From Lactarius indigo (taxonomy: Eukaryota; Basidiomycota; Agaricomycetes; Russulales; Russulaceae): a DNA stretch of 64,000 nt. Both the position numbers and the translations under genes were made by a program. The notes under the pieces were generated by a model that did not search any database, was not told the DNA's origin, and saw only the letters and a list, made by a program, of their open reading frames with translations. The first letter of the stretch is position 1, and each line of letters begins with the position of its first letter. Where the stretch lies: the NCBI GenBank assembly GCA_025766275.1, contig JAFKAC010000010.1, positions 2,041,803-2,105,802 on the forward strand, in the 5' to 3' direction. Shown here piece by piece: positions 10,786 through 22,221 of the stretch.

Positions 10786-13700
10786 ATGACTAGGAAAGCC
10801 CGGAGAAGAAATAAATCTCAAGGTTCCGACCTTGAGACTCAGCCCGAGGACGAAGGTGTGCATCACAACCTGTTTTTTACTCCCGCAAAGTCTCGCTCAC
10901 TCTTTTCAAAGAGGTTAGATCGAGAGGGTCTCATGAAATAAGCACACACGCACCCCGACGCGATGGCGAACCTTCGGGAGTTACTGGTAGTAATGTACCA
11001 GTGCAAGAATTAGACTGCGAAGCTCAGACTGGCTTGTCAATTGGGTCACAGGCGCACGCCCCGAAAGATGCTTCCATCTCTGGTGAGTACATTTTCCTAT
11101 TATTTTAGTGACTTTAGGACTTAACATGTATGAAACATACAGGCGAAAATGCTCAACCTTGCGACGATAGAACTTCTGGCGACGCCACTCAACCAATGAA
11201 CTCCGAAATGCCTCGCATGATTGGGGATTTTGATGATAACGCCAATACCTTGTGGTCTCTTCATGTGAAGGAAGCAATGAGCCACGACGAAGCCCGCATC
11301 CAGTCACTCAAAGACGATATGGACGGCGTCCTCATATTTGTGCGTGTTTATATTACCGCCTTTATTGGGTACTGAGGCCATGCACTGTCTTCTAGGCCGG
11401 TTTATTCTCCGCTTCTCTCACTTCCTTTCTTGTCGATAAGATTCATGACCTTCAAGTCGACCCAGCCCAGCAGATGGTCTACTACCAGCAACAGAATGTC
11501 GCGCTACTCGCTCAGATCTCCCAACAGGTTTCCGCTATCACACCACAAGTCCCCATCTCATCCACTCCACCTCCACCATACGTTTTCAATCTAAATCCTT
11601 CTGATGTCCGTGTCAATGCTTTCTGGTTCATGAGCCTAGTCTTCAGCATTACCGCCGCACTCCTCGCAACTCTCGTTCAGCAATGGGTACGCGACTATAT
11701 GCACGTGTTTCAGCGGTATAGCAACCCTCTGAAGAGTGCACGGCTGCGCCAATATCTATATGAAGGCGCGGAGGGATGGTATATGCCTATGGTCGCGGAA
11801 TCTGTTCCAGGCCTCGTCCATGTCTCCCTCTTCTTATTCTTCGTAGGACTCGGTGACTCGCTCCTCAATGTAAATACCACCGTCGGGGTCACCACTATCA
11901 TCCCGATTACCATTTGCGCGTTTCTTTACGTGTTCAGCATGTTTGCTCCGATCATCAAACCGCAATCTCCATTTCGAAACCCATTCTCTGGCCTGATATG
12001 GTATCTGAGGCAGAAGGTGCATCCACGAAGCTACTTGGATCGCGCGTCTGGTGGATACGTCAGGGCCGTGAGCTCGAACATATCACAAGGACAGATGCAA
12101 CTGGCTATGGAAGAGAACGACGAACGCAAAGATCGCGACGTTCGGGCAATCCGATGGCTGATTCATAATCGGACGGAGGTCGACGAGATGGAATCATTCG
12201 TGATGGCTATACCCGGTGCTTTTACGTCGAAATGGGGAATTGACATATGGAGAAAGGCTTGTGAAATGAAGCAATACGAAGACACGAACGTGATGCAGAA
12301 TGACCCGACACTCACATCGCAGAGTGATACAGAGCTTCGTATTTCTGTTCTGCCACATCATGTTTCCCCACATTTCCAGCGCACCCGCCATCCTCTCCGC
12401 CTCCTTCGTCCCCTTGGACGTATTATTGGGATACGAATCACGAATGACACCACCCACGAAATGACAGCGACCCGGTCAACCCCCCGCCTCCCTAGTGATG
12501 GCCAAGCGCGCGATAATCCCTACGCACACAGAGATCTTTCCGTCTACGATCTTTGCAATCGTGTACGACACCTGGTTGGTACATGCGATAATTACAGCAT
12601 CTTCGCAAACCAGGAATTGTGGACCAAGCGTACTCGTGGATGTGTTGAAACGGCAGCGTCACTCGTGTTATGTGCAAACATCGAACCGGAACTATTTGGA
12701 GATCTCGGAAGGTTGATTCCTTCACTACACCAAGTCATGGCGACGAAAGGGCGTTATTACAACACACCGGGAGCTGACGGGTTATTCTGCACACGTATTA
12801 ATTGCCTATCCCTTGTGATCGCCAACCGAGGGATAGCAAACCATGATGGGATAAAACTGGATGCGCGTGCTGCTATAGATAACCTTTCACAGTTCAGAAT
12901 GGAAGACGACGACGAACGAACAAACGACGGCGATGGCGATGAAAATGCACTCAGGAATGCCCGAGGGATCGACAATGATTTCGAGACCGCGAGGCAATTT
13001 TGCCTGTTTGGACTGCGTGAAGCATTCAGATCCACAGAAGTCGGAGTGACGGAACAGCAGGTGACGGAGGTCCTGGTACGCGATCACAAGGTCGATATCT
13101 CCATGCTCGATCGCATCGCTCTTGCAGCAGACCACGTGGCAAGCATCGATCAAGCAATCTCTAGGATCAATGATTCCATTCGTAACTTTGCCAATGGTTT
13201 GATTTTATACGTTTATGGTGCAGATTTCGATGAGTTCGAGAAGACAGAACTCATCGGGCCGGTCGAATTCATCAATCCAGCCGAGCTGAAGACAATATTC
13301 TTACCCCAGTTCATATTCCTGCGTCAGCGCCTTCGATTTTTATCCTCCTATTCCTCCAAATTACACGATGCCATCGACGGAAGAGGCAGCGATGCCTACC
13401 AAGAGGTGCTCGAGAGCCTGAGAAATTTGTGGCGCGTGTCGGACGACCGTAACTACAAGTGGTCCGGCGTTCGTCGACGACATCTGATGGAACGACAACT
13501 ATGGCGCCTGCAGGACTTGCGTGACGGAGATGGGTTCGGATATTGGGTTGAACTATTTTTCCTTATGGCCCATCCACTAATTCAGATACCACTGTCACCT
13601 GACGCCCACTCCCCTCTCATTGTTGGAACATTCAGAGCTATCACATCCAACTGGAGGCAACACAAACATTCTATCGGGACGCAGCGTGTCATTCTTAACC

Positions 13701-13963
13701 TCGTCTGCGACCTGGCTATACTCGACCGTGGCCTCTTATCCGATACCGTTTTCCCGAGGTATATTACCGATGAGCTTTTGGTACTGTTGGAGAACATGAT
13801 GTCGGGGCAGTCCGGTTCGCATATTGGTGATGCATTGAAGGAACTAGACGAAGCGATCAAAGAGCAGGACGATGTCCCGGACTGGGCAATGGAAATCCGT
13901 CTGTTTAGGGCAGAGGCGGTCAAGGTTATCTCTCGCTTGCGGGCTCCTGAGCCGTCTTCATAG
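10786..13963 (+). CDS. DUF6535 family membrane protein, copy C
   Basis: Four exons: 10786-10855, 10912-11082, 11143-11339, 11396-13963 (1001 aa). Exon 1 encodes MTRKARRRNKSQGSDLE; exon 3 carries MPRMIGDFDDNANTLWSL; exon 4 starts with AGLFSASLTSFLVDKI and has the three further membrane helices (FWFMSLVFSITAALLATL, LVHVSLFLFFVGLGDSLL, TICAFLYVFSMFAPI). The distal part (AASLVLCANIEPELFGDL; MERQLWRLQDLRDGDGFGYW) groups with copy D rather than B, E or F. Its 5' flank lacks the pyrimidine tract seen before copies B, D, E and F, so its expression may differ. Function is unknown. Confidence 0.85.
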
Positions 13964-13989
13964 AGTAGCGCGAGAGCAGCCATTACCAA

Positions 13990-14365
13990 TACCTGATTAC
14001 TAACGCTTCACTAGATTATTAGATATCTCACCTCATCGACGAATGAGCGGCGATGGTGTATAGTCAGTAAAAGTCATGCCTTTGCTCGCGCTGTGATCCT
14101 TTACCCAGCATCGGGAAACCGTCCTGACCTCACAACGTCGCCATCTCACGTTCTCGCCTATACATTCCAGCTAACTGAACGTGATTCCGGCGACGTGTAC
14201 AGACGGTTTAACGTCGGTCCTCTCGGTGCTCTTAAGCGCAGGGGGCAACAGAGGTAAACAACCCTAGTCGCGGTTCATCCTGACGCGCGGCAAATTCCGG
14301 GAGCAAGCGCGCAATCGTGCGTGCGTCCCCATTCAGCAACTGAATTATGCTCTGGTCGACGCATT
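13990..14365 (-). pseudogene. Short questin oxidase-like remnant behind copy C
   Basis: The + strand text at 14208-14370 (CTCTCGGTGCTCTTAAGCGC, then a CGGCAAATTCCGGGAGCAAG-like string and GCAACTGAATTATGCTCTGG) parallels 1160-1280 and 6820-6940 in the remnants behind copies A and B. Only the extreme C-terminal coding part is left. It stops abruptly near 14370, where AT-rich sequence starts. Confidence 0.5.
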
Positions 14366-15082
14366 GAAGCAAGTGACATAAGCTGATGTTCTATGAGACA
14401 ATGATACTAGTGTGGTAGTACCTATGCAAAAATCGACTTTTTATTTTCTGTAGCTCCAACAACACATCGTAGTTACTTCATATTGTACACACTAATAGAA
14501 GAATGGATATCCTATTCAATGGTGATTTTTGCTTATTTTTTTTCTAGCTCCTAGTGAGCACGACCAACTTCACCCCCCAATGCAAACTTAGTCATGCAGT
14601 ATCACTCCAAGGGACTCCCAAGGTGATACAACTCTATCGCATGCATAATATCACCCCAAATTTATCATAGGTGCTCCTAGTAGTCTATTCTAACCCTCTA
14701 TTCTAACAGATCTTCATGTCATTTACCAAGATCGTTGGGATCTGGTGGCCTGGGCCATTACTTTCCACGACTCCCCCCCCTTCCTTGTCACATTGTAGTC
14801 AAAATTCTCCATAGATTTTGATTTTTTATTGTGATCTCACATCTATAGATCCTACTATACCTACTGTATTTTTTTGAGGCAGAAACGACCACGGGAAGAG
14901 GGTGATCTGAGGCCATTTTTTAAATTTGCATCCTAGTGACCATTTGCATCCACCTGACACCACTAGTAGTGCCAGGTCCGAGCTTGGGTTCGAGCACCAA
15001 AAAAGCAATGCTCACAGAGTAAAACAAAGACAAAGTGGCAGTTTTCAGGGAAATGGGTAACTACGATGCTCAGTCGTCACCC
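14366..15082. other. AT-rich non-coding stretch separating two remnants
   Basis: About 0.7 kb, clearly richer in A/T than its surroundings, with poly-T runs (14522-14545, 14822-14830) and no frame over 60 codons with known similarity. It sits between a truncated questin-oxidase remnant and an F-box remnant and so may be an insertion or the scar of a deletion. No terminal repeats or target-site duplication could be recognised by eye. Confidence 0.45.
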
Positions 15083-15900
15083 CTATGCCTTCCTAAACGA
15101 AAACCAAAAACCCGAACCAGATCCGCAGGTATAACGGACCACGATGACGAAATGAAACAGCCGAATAATGAATTGACCCACTACCCACGAACCATAGGGC
15201 ATTGGGCATGATGGTCGTGGGCGTTGGGCGGCACGTGCCCAACACTCAGCGCTCAGCTTCGTCGTTGAGCTCATCACTTGAACGCCTCACTTGCCATGGG
15301 CTATCTCTCTCCCAGCACAGGAATGAAAGAGGAAGGTACGCACGAGGTCATAAGGCTGGACGAGGGCCACGGTATGCAGCGCTTCGAGGTGCGACAGGCA
15401 CGCAGCGAGCTACGGGGACAGCGTATTCGGCACCGACGTGTCGTCGATCAGGATCGCGAGTCGCTGGACATGCGTCTGCGTCCATGCGACCAACTCCGGT
15501 ACACGGTACCCGTACGCTGAGAAAAGTAAGAGCAAGATGCCTGTACGGGGGGTGTCGTGATCACCTGCGGCGGCACCAAGTCAATTCTTTGCCCTAGAAA
15601 AGAAACGACAGAGGGCACGATGACGACGGACCGGTGCGCTACTTCGCATAAAATGACCAGTTCCATTTGCGCCAAGCGGAAGTCCTTGAGGTGAGAGAGT
15701 ACGGACAGCCGGAGGATGGACCAGCTCGAGGCGCGCACCACTCAGAAGGTGGTAACGGGTGTCGGCTTGCGACTCGATTAAGGTGGCCGGATCCGGGTTC
15801 GGCGTGGAGGGAAGATGAAATATCTGGTATACAGCGCAATCGATAGACTATCATGATGTTCGGGCGCAAGGTGTAGTGTCAAGAAGTAACAGAGATAGAA
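15083..15900 (-). pseudogene. F-box gene remnant behind copy C
   Basis: The minus strand keeps VPPQVITTPPVQASCSYFSQ (third exon of the intact F-box gene at 38.7-40 kb) and, nearer 15083-15280, degraded C-terminal exon sequence. The + strand at 15370-15500 also shows the leucine-rich exon in altered form. Stops interrupt all frames. The flank near 15106-15130 shares AACCAGATCCGCAGG with the flanks of the other F-box copies. Confidence 0.55.
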
Positions 15901-16301
15901 CATACGAGAAAGTGGACGAGGGTACCTTGGGAAGTACGGTATGCTTCTCGTGAGGAACCAACTACCGTATCCGAGGCGAAGTCGCTGGGTGGAGACTCCT
16001 GTGAGCGAGTCTACGCAGGCCGGATCATGGGCTGGATATGGGGCATCACCGATCCTTTGGAAGTTACAAGGAGCAGCGGGTGTGTGAAAGCGTGAATTTC
16101 AGTTCTTCAGACGTTGCTTCAGACGTGCGTGTATGGGCGTTCGCGCTGGGAGGAAGACACGTGTCGGCTCTACAGTATCCGTTCAACTTCCGTTCCCTCA
16201 AGGCCTCAAGGACAACATCACGCCCGTTCCTCACTTCATTTAGAACGGCAACCTGTGCAACGTTCTTTCCCTCTTCCCCCCATTATCCTGCACAACTTTT
16301 G
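15901..16301 (+). promoter_or_regulatory. 5' flank of DUF6535 copy D
   Basis: No gene is visible here. The last 70 bp contain the conserved series AACGGCAACCTGTG, AACGTTC, a CCCTCTTCCCCCC pyrimidine tract and TTATCCTGC just before TTTTGATG, matching the flanks of copies B, E and F. It is probably the core promoter of copy D. Confidence 0.45.
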
Positions 16302-19300
16302 ATGACTAGGAAAATTCGGAGAAGAAATAAAATACAAGGTGCCGATCTAGAGGCTCGGTCTGAGGATGAAGGTGTGCATTACAACCTATTTTGTACTATC
16401 CCCTCACCCTTCATTACGAAGAGGTTGGATCGAGAGAGACTTATGGGATGAGGACCCACACATCTCGGCGCGCTGGCGAGTCTTCAGAAGCTATTGAAAG
16501 TAAAGCACCAGTGCAAGAAGCAGACCGCGAAGCTCAGGCTGGCTCGTCCACTGGGTCGCAGGCTCGGGCCCAGAAAGACGGCCCCTCCGACTCCGGTGAG
16601 CACAACATAATTTCATAGTATCCTGGTGACCCTGGGACCTAACGTTAAGAAACTTACAGGCAAACATGCTCAACCTGGTGACAATAGAACGCCTAGCGGC
16701 ACCGCTCGACCGATGACCTCCGAAATGCCTCGCATGATCGGGGATTTCGATGACAACGCCAATGCCTTGTGGTCTCTTCATGTGAAGGAAGCAACGAGCC
16801 ACGACGAAGCCCGCATCCAAACCCTAAAAGATGACATGGACGGCGTCCTCATATTTGTGCGTCTTCATCTTTCCGCAATCGTTTTTATCTCCGAGTAGCT
16901 CAACCTATGCTGTTTCGTCTAGGCTGGTCTATTCTCCGCGGCTCTCACTTCTTTCCTCGTCGACAAGATCCACGACCTTCAACCCGATCCGGCCCAGCAG
17001 ATGGTCTTCTACCAGCAACAGAATGTTGCGCTACTCGCCCAGATCTCCCAACAGGTTTCCGCTATCGCACCACAGGTCCCCATCTCATCCGCTCTGCTTC
17101 CATCATACACTTTTGATTTAAATCCTTCTGATGTCCGGGTCAACGCTTTCTGGTTCATGAGTCTCGTGTTCAGCCTTTCCGCTGCGCTCCTCGCAACTCT
17201 CGTCCAACAGTGGGTACGCGACTACATGCACGTGTTTCAGCGGTACAGCAACCCTCTGAAGAGCGCCCGACTTCGCCAATATCTATATGAAGGCGCGGAG
17301 GGATGGTATATGCCCGTGGTTGCGGAGTCTATTCCTGGCCTTGTCCACGTCTCCCTCTTCTTATTCTTCCTGGGACTCGGCGACTCACTCCTCAATGTAA
17401 ATACCACCGTCGGGGTCACCACTATCATCCCGATTACCACTTGCGGGTTGCTTTACGTGTTCAGCATGTTTGCTCCGATCATCAAACCGCAGTCTCCATT
17501 TCGAAACCCATTCTCTGGCCTAATATGGTACCTGAAGCAGAAGGTGCACCCGCGAAGCTACTTGGATCGCGCATCTGGTGGAACGGTCAAGCCCGTGAGC
17601 TCGAAGATATCCGAAGGACAGATACAACTGGCGATGGAAGAGAACGACGAACGCAAAGATCGTGACGTTCGGGCAATCCGATGGCTTATTCATAATCGGA
17701 CAGAGGATGACGAGATGGAATCATTCGTGATGGCTATACCCGGCGCTTTTACCTCAAAATGGGGGATCGACGTATGGAGAAAGACTTCTGAAGTAAAACG
17801 ATATGAAGACGCGAACTGGAGGCCGAATGACCCGATAGTCAGATCACAGAGTGAAGCAGATCTTCGCATGTCCGTTCTACCGCATCATCGTTCCCCACAT
17901 TTCCCGCGCACCAACTATCCTCTCCGCCTCCTTCATGCCGTTGGACGTATTGTTGGAGTACGAACTGCGGATGACACCCTTCGTGATGTGACGGTGACCC
18001 AGTCAATACCTCACCCCCCTAATGATGGCCACGTGCCCGATGATCTCTATGCACACGGAGATCTTGCCATCTATGATCTCTGCAAGCGTATGCGGCACCT
18101 GGTTAGCACATGCGATAATTTCAGCGTATTTACAAACCAGGAATTGTGGCTCAGGCGTGCACGTGGCTGTGTTGAAACGGCGGCGTCACTCGTGCTCTGT
18201 GCCAATATCCAACCGGACCTGTTTGGGGACCTTGGAAAGTTACTCCGTTCTCTACACCAATTCACCGGGCAATACCACACGACACCGGGATCTGACGGAT
18301 TATTTGTTGCTCGCTGGACGTGCCTATCCCTTGTGATTGTCCAAAAAGGCGTACTAGGAGACCATGAGAGGATACAACTGGAAGCACGTGCCGCTATCGA
18401 TAACCTATCACGGTTTGGATTGGAAGATGACGGGGAGCAAACGAACAATGGTGATAACGACGAAACTGCGCTCAGGAACGCTAGAAGGATCGATGATATT
18501 TTCGAGACCGCGACGCAATTTTGTCTGTATGGACTGCGCGGAGCATTCAGACCCGCTCAAGAGGGAGTGACGGAGGAGCAAGTGAAGGAGGCCCTGGCAC
18601 GCGACCACAAGGACGACATCTCCATGCTCGAACGCATCACTCCAGCAGCGGACCGCATAGCGAACATCGATGGGGCGATCTTGAGGACTAATGGTCCCAT
18701 ATGTACCTTCGCCAATGGTTTGATTTTGTGTGTGCGGGGTGCACACTTCGATGAATTCAAGCAGGCAGAACCTGCTGATCCGACTGGGTTTTTTGGTTCA
18801 ACCGGCCCGAAACCAGTATTCTTACCCCAGTTCATATTCCTGCATCAGCGTCTTCGACCTCTATGCTCCTATTCCTCCAAATTACGCGAGATCATCGACG
18901 GACGAGGAAATGGCGCCTACCAAGATATCCTCAAGAGCCTGGGGATTTTGTGGGGTGAGTCGGACAACCCTACAAAGTGGTCGGGCGTGGGTCGACGGCA
19001 TCTGATGGAACGGCAACTTTGGCGCCTGCAAGACTTACGTGACGGAGGTGGCTTCGGATATTGGGTTGAGCTTTTTTTCCTTATGACTCAGCAGCTATTA
19101 ACCGTGCCGTTGTCACCTGACTCCCATGCTGCTCTTATTGTTGGAACATTCCGGGCCATGACGTCCAACCGGTGGCAACACAACTATTCCATCGGGACAC
19201 AGCGTGTCATTCTTAACCTCATCTGCGACATGGCTATACTCAATCGCGGCCTCTTCTCTGATTTAGTTTTCCCAAAATACATTACTGACGAACTTCTGGA

Positions 19301-19484
19301 ATTGTTCGAGAACATGGTTAGGGGGCGGTCTGGCTCCCACATTGACGACGCAGCGAAGGAGCTGGACGATGCGGTCGCGACGGACGTTGTTCGTGGACCG
19401 GAGTGGTGGACAACAGTCCGTCTGTTCAGGGCAGATGCGGTCAAGGTTCTCTCTCGCTTGCGGGCCCCTGCGCCCTCTCCGTAG
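16302..19484 (+). CDS. DUF6535 family membrane protein, copy D
   Basis: Four exons: 16302-16371, 16422-16595, 16660-16856, 16923-19484 (1000 aa). Exon 1 encodes MTRKIRRRNKIQGADLE. Intron positions and phases equal those of copies B, C and E (phase 1, phase 1, phase 0). Exon 4 begins with AGLFSAALTSFLVDKIHDLQ, and the four hydrophobic helices are intact. Specific to this copy are WRPNDPIVRSQSEADLRMSV in the variable middle region and a tail ending RLRAPAPSP. It groups with copy C in the middle and distal segments (AASLVLCANIQPDLFGDL). Function is unknown; a membrane-anchored protein with a large soluble tail is likely. Confidence 0.85.
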
Positions 19485-19793
19485 AGTAGCGTGAGAGTGG
19501 TCAGTACCAGTACCTTAGAGATCAAAAGTGTAACCTATGATGCCTGGTCGATTATCGATGAGATCTGAATCCAACGCCGTCTGACCACGCTGACATTGAG
19601 TACCGATACATCACTGGAACTAGATAGTAAATATATCTCATTGACGAACGAATGGTTACAACGCATGTAAATTTGTCAGTAATGAAGGTGAGTAGAAGCA
19701 ACACGTGCGGGAAGGAAAATAAGTTCGCGTCGCGCCCGGGCCGCTTTCCCTTGTAGCCTCTCGCTTATTCCCGGCTTCAAGCTTTAACCCGTG

Positions 19794-20640
19794 ACTTATT
19801 TCTTCTCCCTGCCCACTTATCTTGCCGAATTGTTGATGGCTAGAAAACACCGGAAAGGATCTTGAGGCTCGGCCCGAAGATGGAGGTGCGCGCTTCAACC
19901 TGTCTTGCACTCTGCGATCACCATGCACTCAAGAACTCCCGAAGGATGGACATTCATTTCGAGACTGCAAGCCAAATATGCGTGAATAGATTGCAAAGGA
20001 TATTCAGACCCTGGGAGGTGGATATAGCGGAAGATCAGGTCAGGGCCGTCCTACTAGTAGCACGCAATCACGAGGAATTTCTACGCTTTGAATGTATCGC
20101 TCCTGTGGCGTACCACATGTCAAACATCGATAGCTTCATCACTCATGTCAATCGTAGGACACACAGCGCCAGTCTTGGCTTGATTGTACATCTGCCTGGC
20201 GTATCTTTTGATGAAGCAGGGCCCAGCCGGCCAATCCGTTTCTTCGGTCCTTCAGTACTTCAGTTGCCAAAGGTCAAACACCCGCCCCTCAATTCATGCT
20301 CCTTTGTCGGCGCCTCCGGCATTTGTCCTCCTATGCTTTCAAACTACGAAATATTGTCGATGGACAAGGAACTGGGGTCTTCCAAGAGACGCTTAAGAGC
20401 CTGATGACCCTGTGGGATAGCCAACTTCACCCCGATCACGTGCATTCGACCGTTCATCAAAAACACTTTACATATTTGATGGAACAATAACTGTGGCGCC
20501 TTCAAGATCTCCGTGACGGCGGTGGCTTCGGATCTTGGGCCGAATTGTTCTTCCTTGTACTCGCTGACCTATTATCTACGGCATCGTCATGAGACACCCA
20601 CTCAACCCTTTGCATTGGAACATCCAGGTCCATCACATCT
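19794..20640 (+). pseudogene. Internally deleted DUF6535 copy
   Basis: The conserved 5' flank (CCTGCCCACTTATCTTG then TTGTTGATG) and the start of exon 1 (MARKHRK) survive, followed by exon 1/intron 1 text. Near 19925 the sequence jumps into the middle of exon 4: ALKNSRRMDIHFETASQICV parallels ALRNARRIDDIFETATQFCL of copy D. The whole membrane domain is therefore gone. Downstream the frame shifts near 20295 (LRHLSSYAFKLRNIVDGQGT in a second frame) and meets stops around LMEQ and after LWRLQDLRDGGGFGSWAELF. Homology fades near 20640, where a questin-oxidase remnant begins. Confidence 0.75.
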
Positions 20641-20990
20641 GACTGCCGGCAACTTGCACGAACAGCACCACTTTCAGTCTCTCGACAATACCCTCGAGCG
20701 CTGGAGCCGCTTCCGCCGTGTACCTCTTCTCTTCCTCGCCGGCAGTAGCAAAAGCGGAAAAGTGCCTCAACGCTCCGGTGCCCCAGTGCAGCGAAGTCCA
20801 CAAGTGCAAGCACGATCTTCGGCGTGTACTCACCCAGGAACCGAATTGCGCTCTCAATGACACACAGCCACGTGCTTCACACTGCAGCCTACCACGGCAG
20901 TGATGAGACAATGCAAAGAGGTTCGTGAGTGTGTGTGGGACACGGAAGTCATGGTGAAAGTGACCGTTGAAGTGATATTGTGTCACTTAC
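20641..20990 (-). pseudogene. Questin oxidase-like remnant behind the deleted DUF6535 copy
   Basis: The + strand text GGCAACTTGCACGAACAGCA, then CAGTCTCTCGACAATACCCT and a CTCGCCGGCAGTAGCAAA string, parallels 25645-25740 behind copy E, which is the C-terminal coding part of a questin-oxidase-like gene on the minus strand. The rest is missing. The DUF6535 pseudogene runs straight into it without the usual 3' flank, so one deletion may have joined them. Confidence 0.5.
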
Positions 20991-22154
20991 TGGCACATTT
21001 ACATATTGCCTCGCCGTGCAGCACTTCAGTAGCACAGTCACTGTGAACAGTGATATAGTGATAAGTGGGCCTCATTGTCGCAAAAGGGGGTTTGGTTATA
21101 ATGGCTTATAACGATCTAATGTAACATAATGCAATCCTGTAGGCAGGTTGATATTATTATAAGACCCGTAAGTTACTGTAATCCAATTATACTTTGTCTA
21201 ATAATGTCTAATAATAATTTATAATTTGAGACTTATACAAACGAATAATGCTTGGATATACCTCAAATTCGCTATCATAAGTCAAAATCATCCTGGTTCA
21301 ATTATAAACCACTTCTGAATTTTTGACGCCGTGGCAACGACTTGGCAAAAATAGCAAGAACAGCAGAAATTGCGGAACGGCTGACAATCGGCTGCTCTCG
21401 ACCCTCATCTAGAAGCCCCACCAGTGATTAATTGCCACTGACACGAGGCATTCATAGAATCCTGATGACCCTGATCCGAGGGTCATTTGTCTCCTTTTCG
21501 CTTTGTCCATCAAATCGAGGTTGATTAACTTACAGTGTACAACCCCTGGCGCCGGCCTAACCCGGGCTTTCCCCATCTCGATGTGCCTCCCAATGGGGTT
21601 CTCTGCAACCTTGGGAAGACCCCCTCTTGGCGTCTGGCGCCCCCTTACGCAACTCGTGTTATACACTAATCTATTGTCCTCTTGCCCACAAAGCTGTCTT
21701 TGGTGTAAGTAGATCGTGGTCGACAGCACGAAAGGGGCAGCACGGGGGACGAGGAAGGTATCAACAGTAGCGGCACTGACTAACATATTACTGGTTGACC
21801 GAAGCCAATGTGGTTGTAAGTTACTCTATGTGTTGTCCTGGAAGACTATTATAAACGTTCGAATAAAAACTGAAAGTGGGCAGAAGCACAGAGTGTGCTT
21901 CTCGTGACTTATAAGGAATCCGTCCATCTGAGGCATTGTCGCGACCGAGCGGGCAGGACTCCCGGAAGTAATCCAATGTGAGCGGACTCTGAATCATAGG
22001 ACTCATTACCGACCCCTCAGTAGTTACAGAGTGCAGCGCGTGGGTGAAATGGATTGGTTCTACAGACTGACGTATTCGAATAGATGAGCGGCGGCGCAAA
22101 GGAAGGAGGGCATGCGCCACGGTTGCCTTGTTCTAACCCTACCCTCGTTCCTGC
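20991..22154. other. Intergenic, no gene recognised
   Basis: The first part (21000-21360) is AT-rich with only short frames. A 125-codon minus-strand frame at 21409-21786 (LGSGSSGFYECLVSVAINHW) has no domain I recognise and no clear start context. I make no gene call here. Confidence 0.4.
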
Positions 22155-22221
22155 TTCTTTTCGGCGGCCACCTGTGTAACGGCGTTTCTTTCCTCTTCCC
22201 ACTTACCCACAACAACCTTCG
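22155..22221 (+). promoter_or_regulatory. Conserved 5' flank of DUF6535 copy E
   Basis: GGCGGCCACCTGTGTAACGG, then TTTCTTTCCTCTTCCCACTT, then ACCCACAACAACCTTCGATG: the same order of elements as before copies B, D and F. Confidence 0.45.

Noticed and set aside
14970..15003. GGGTTCGAGCACC, like the B box of a tRNA gene or tRNA-derived SINE
   Set aside because: No A box at the right distance and no acceptor stem pairing could be found.
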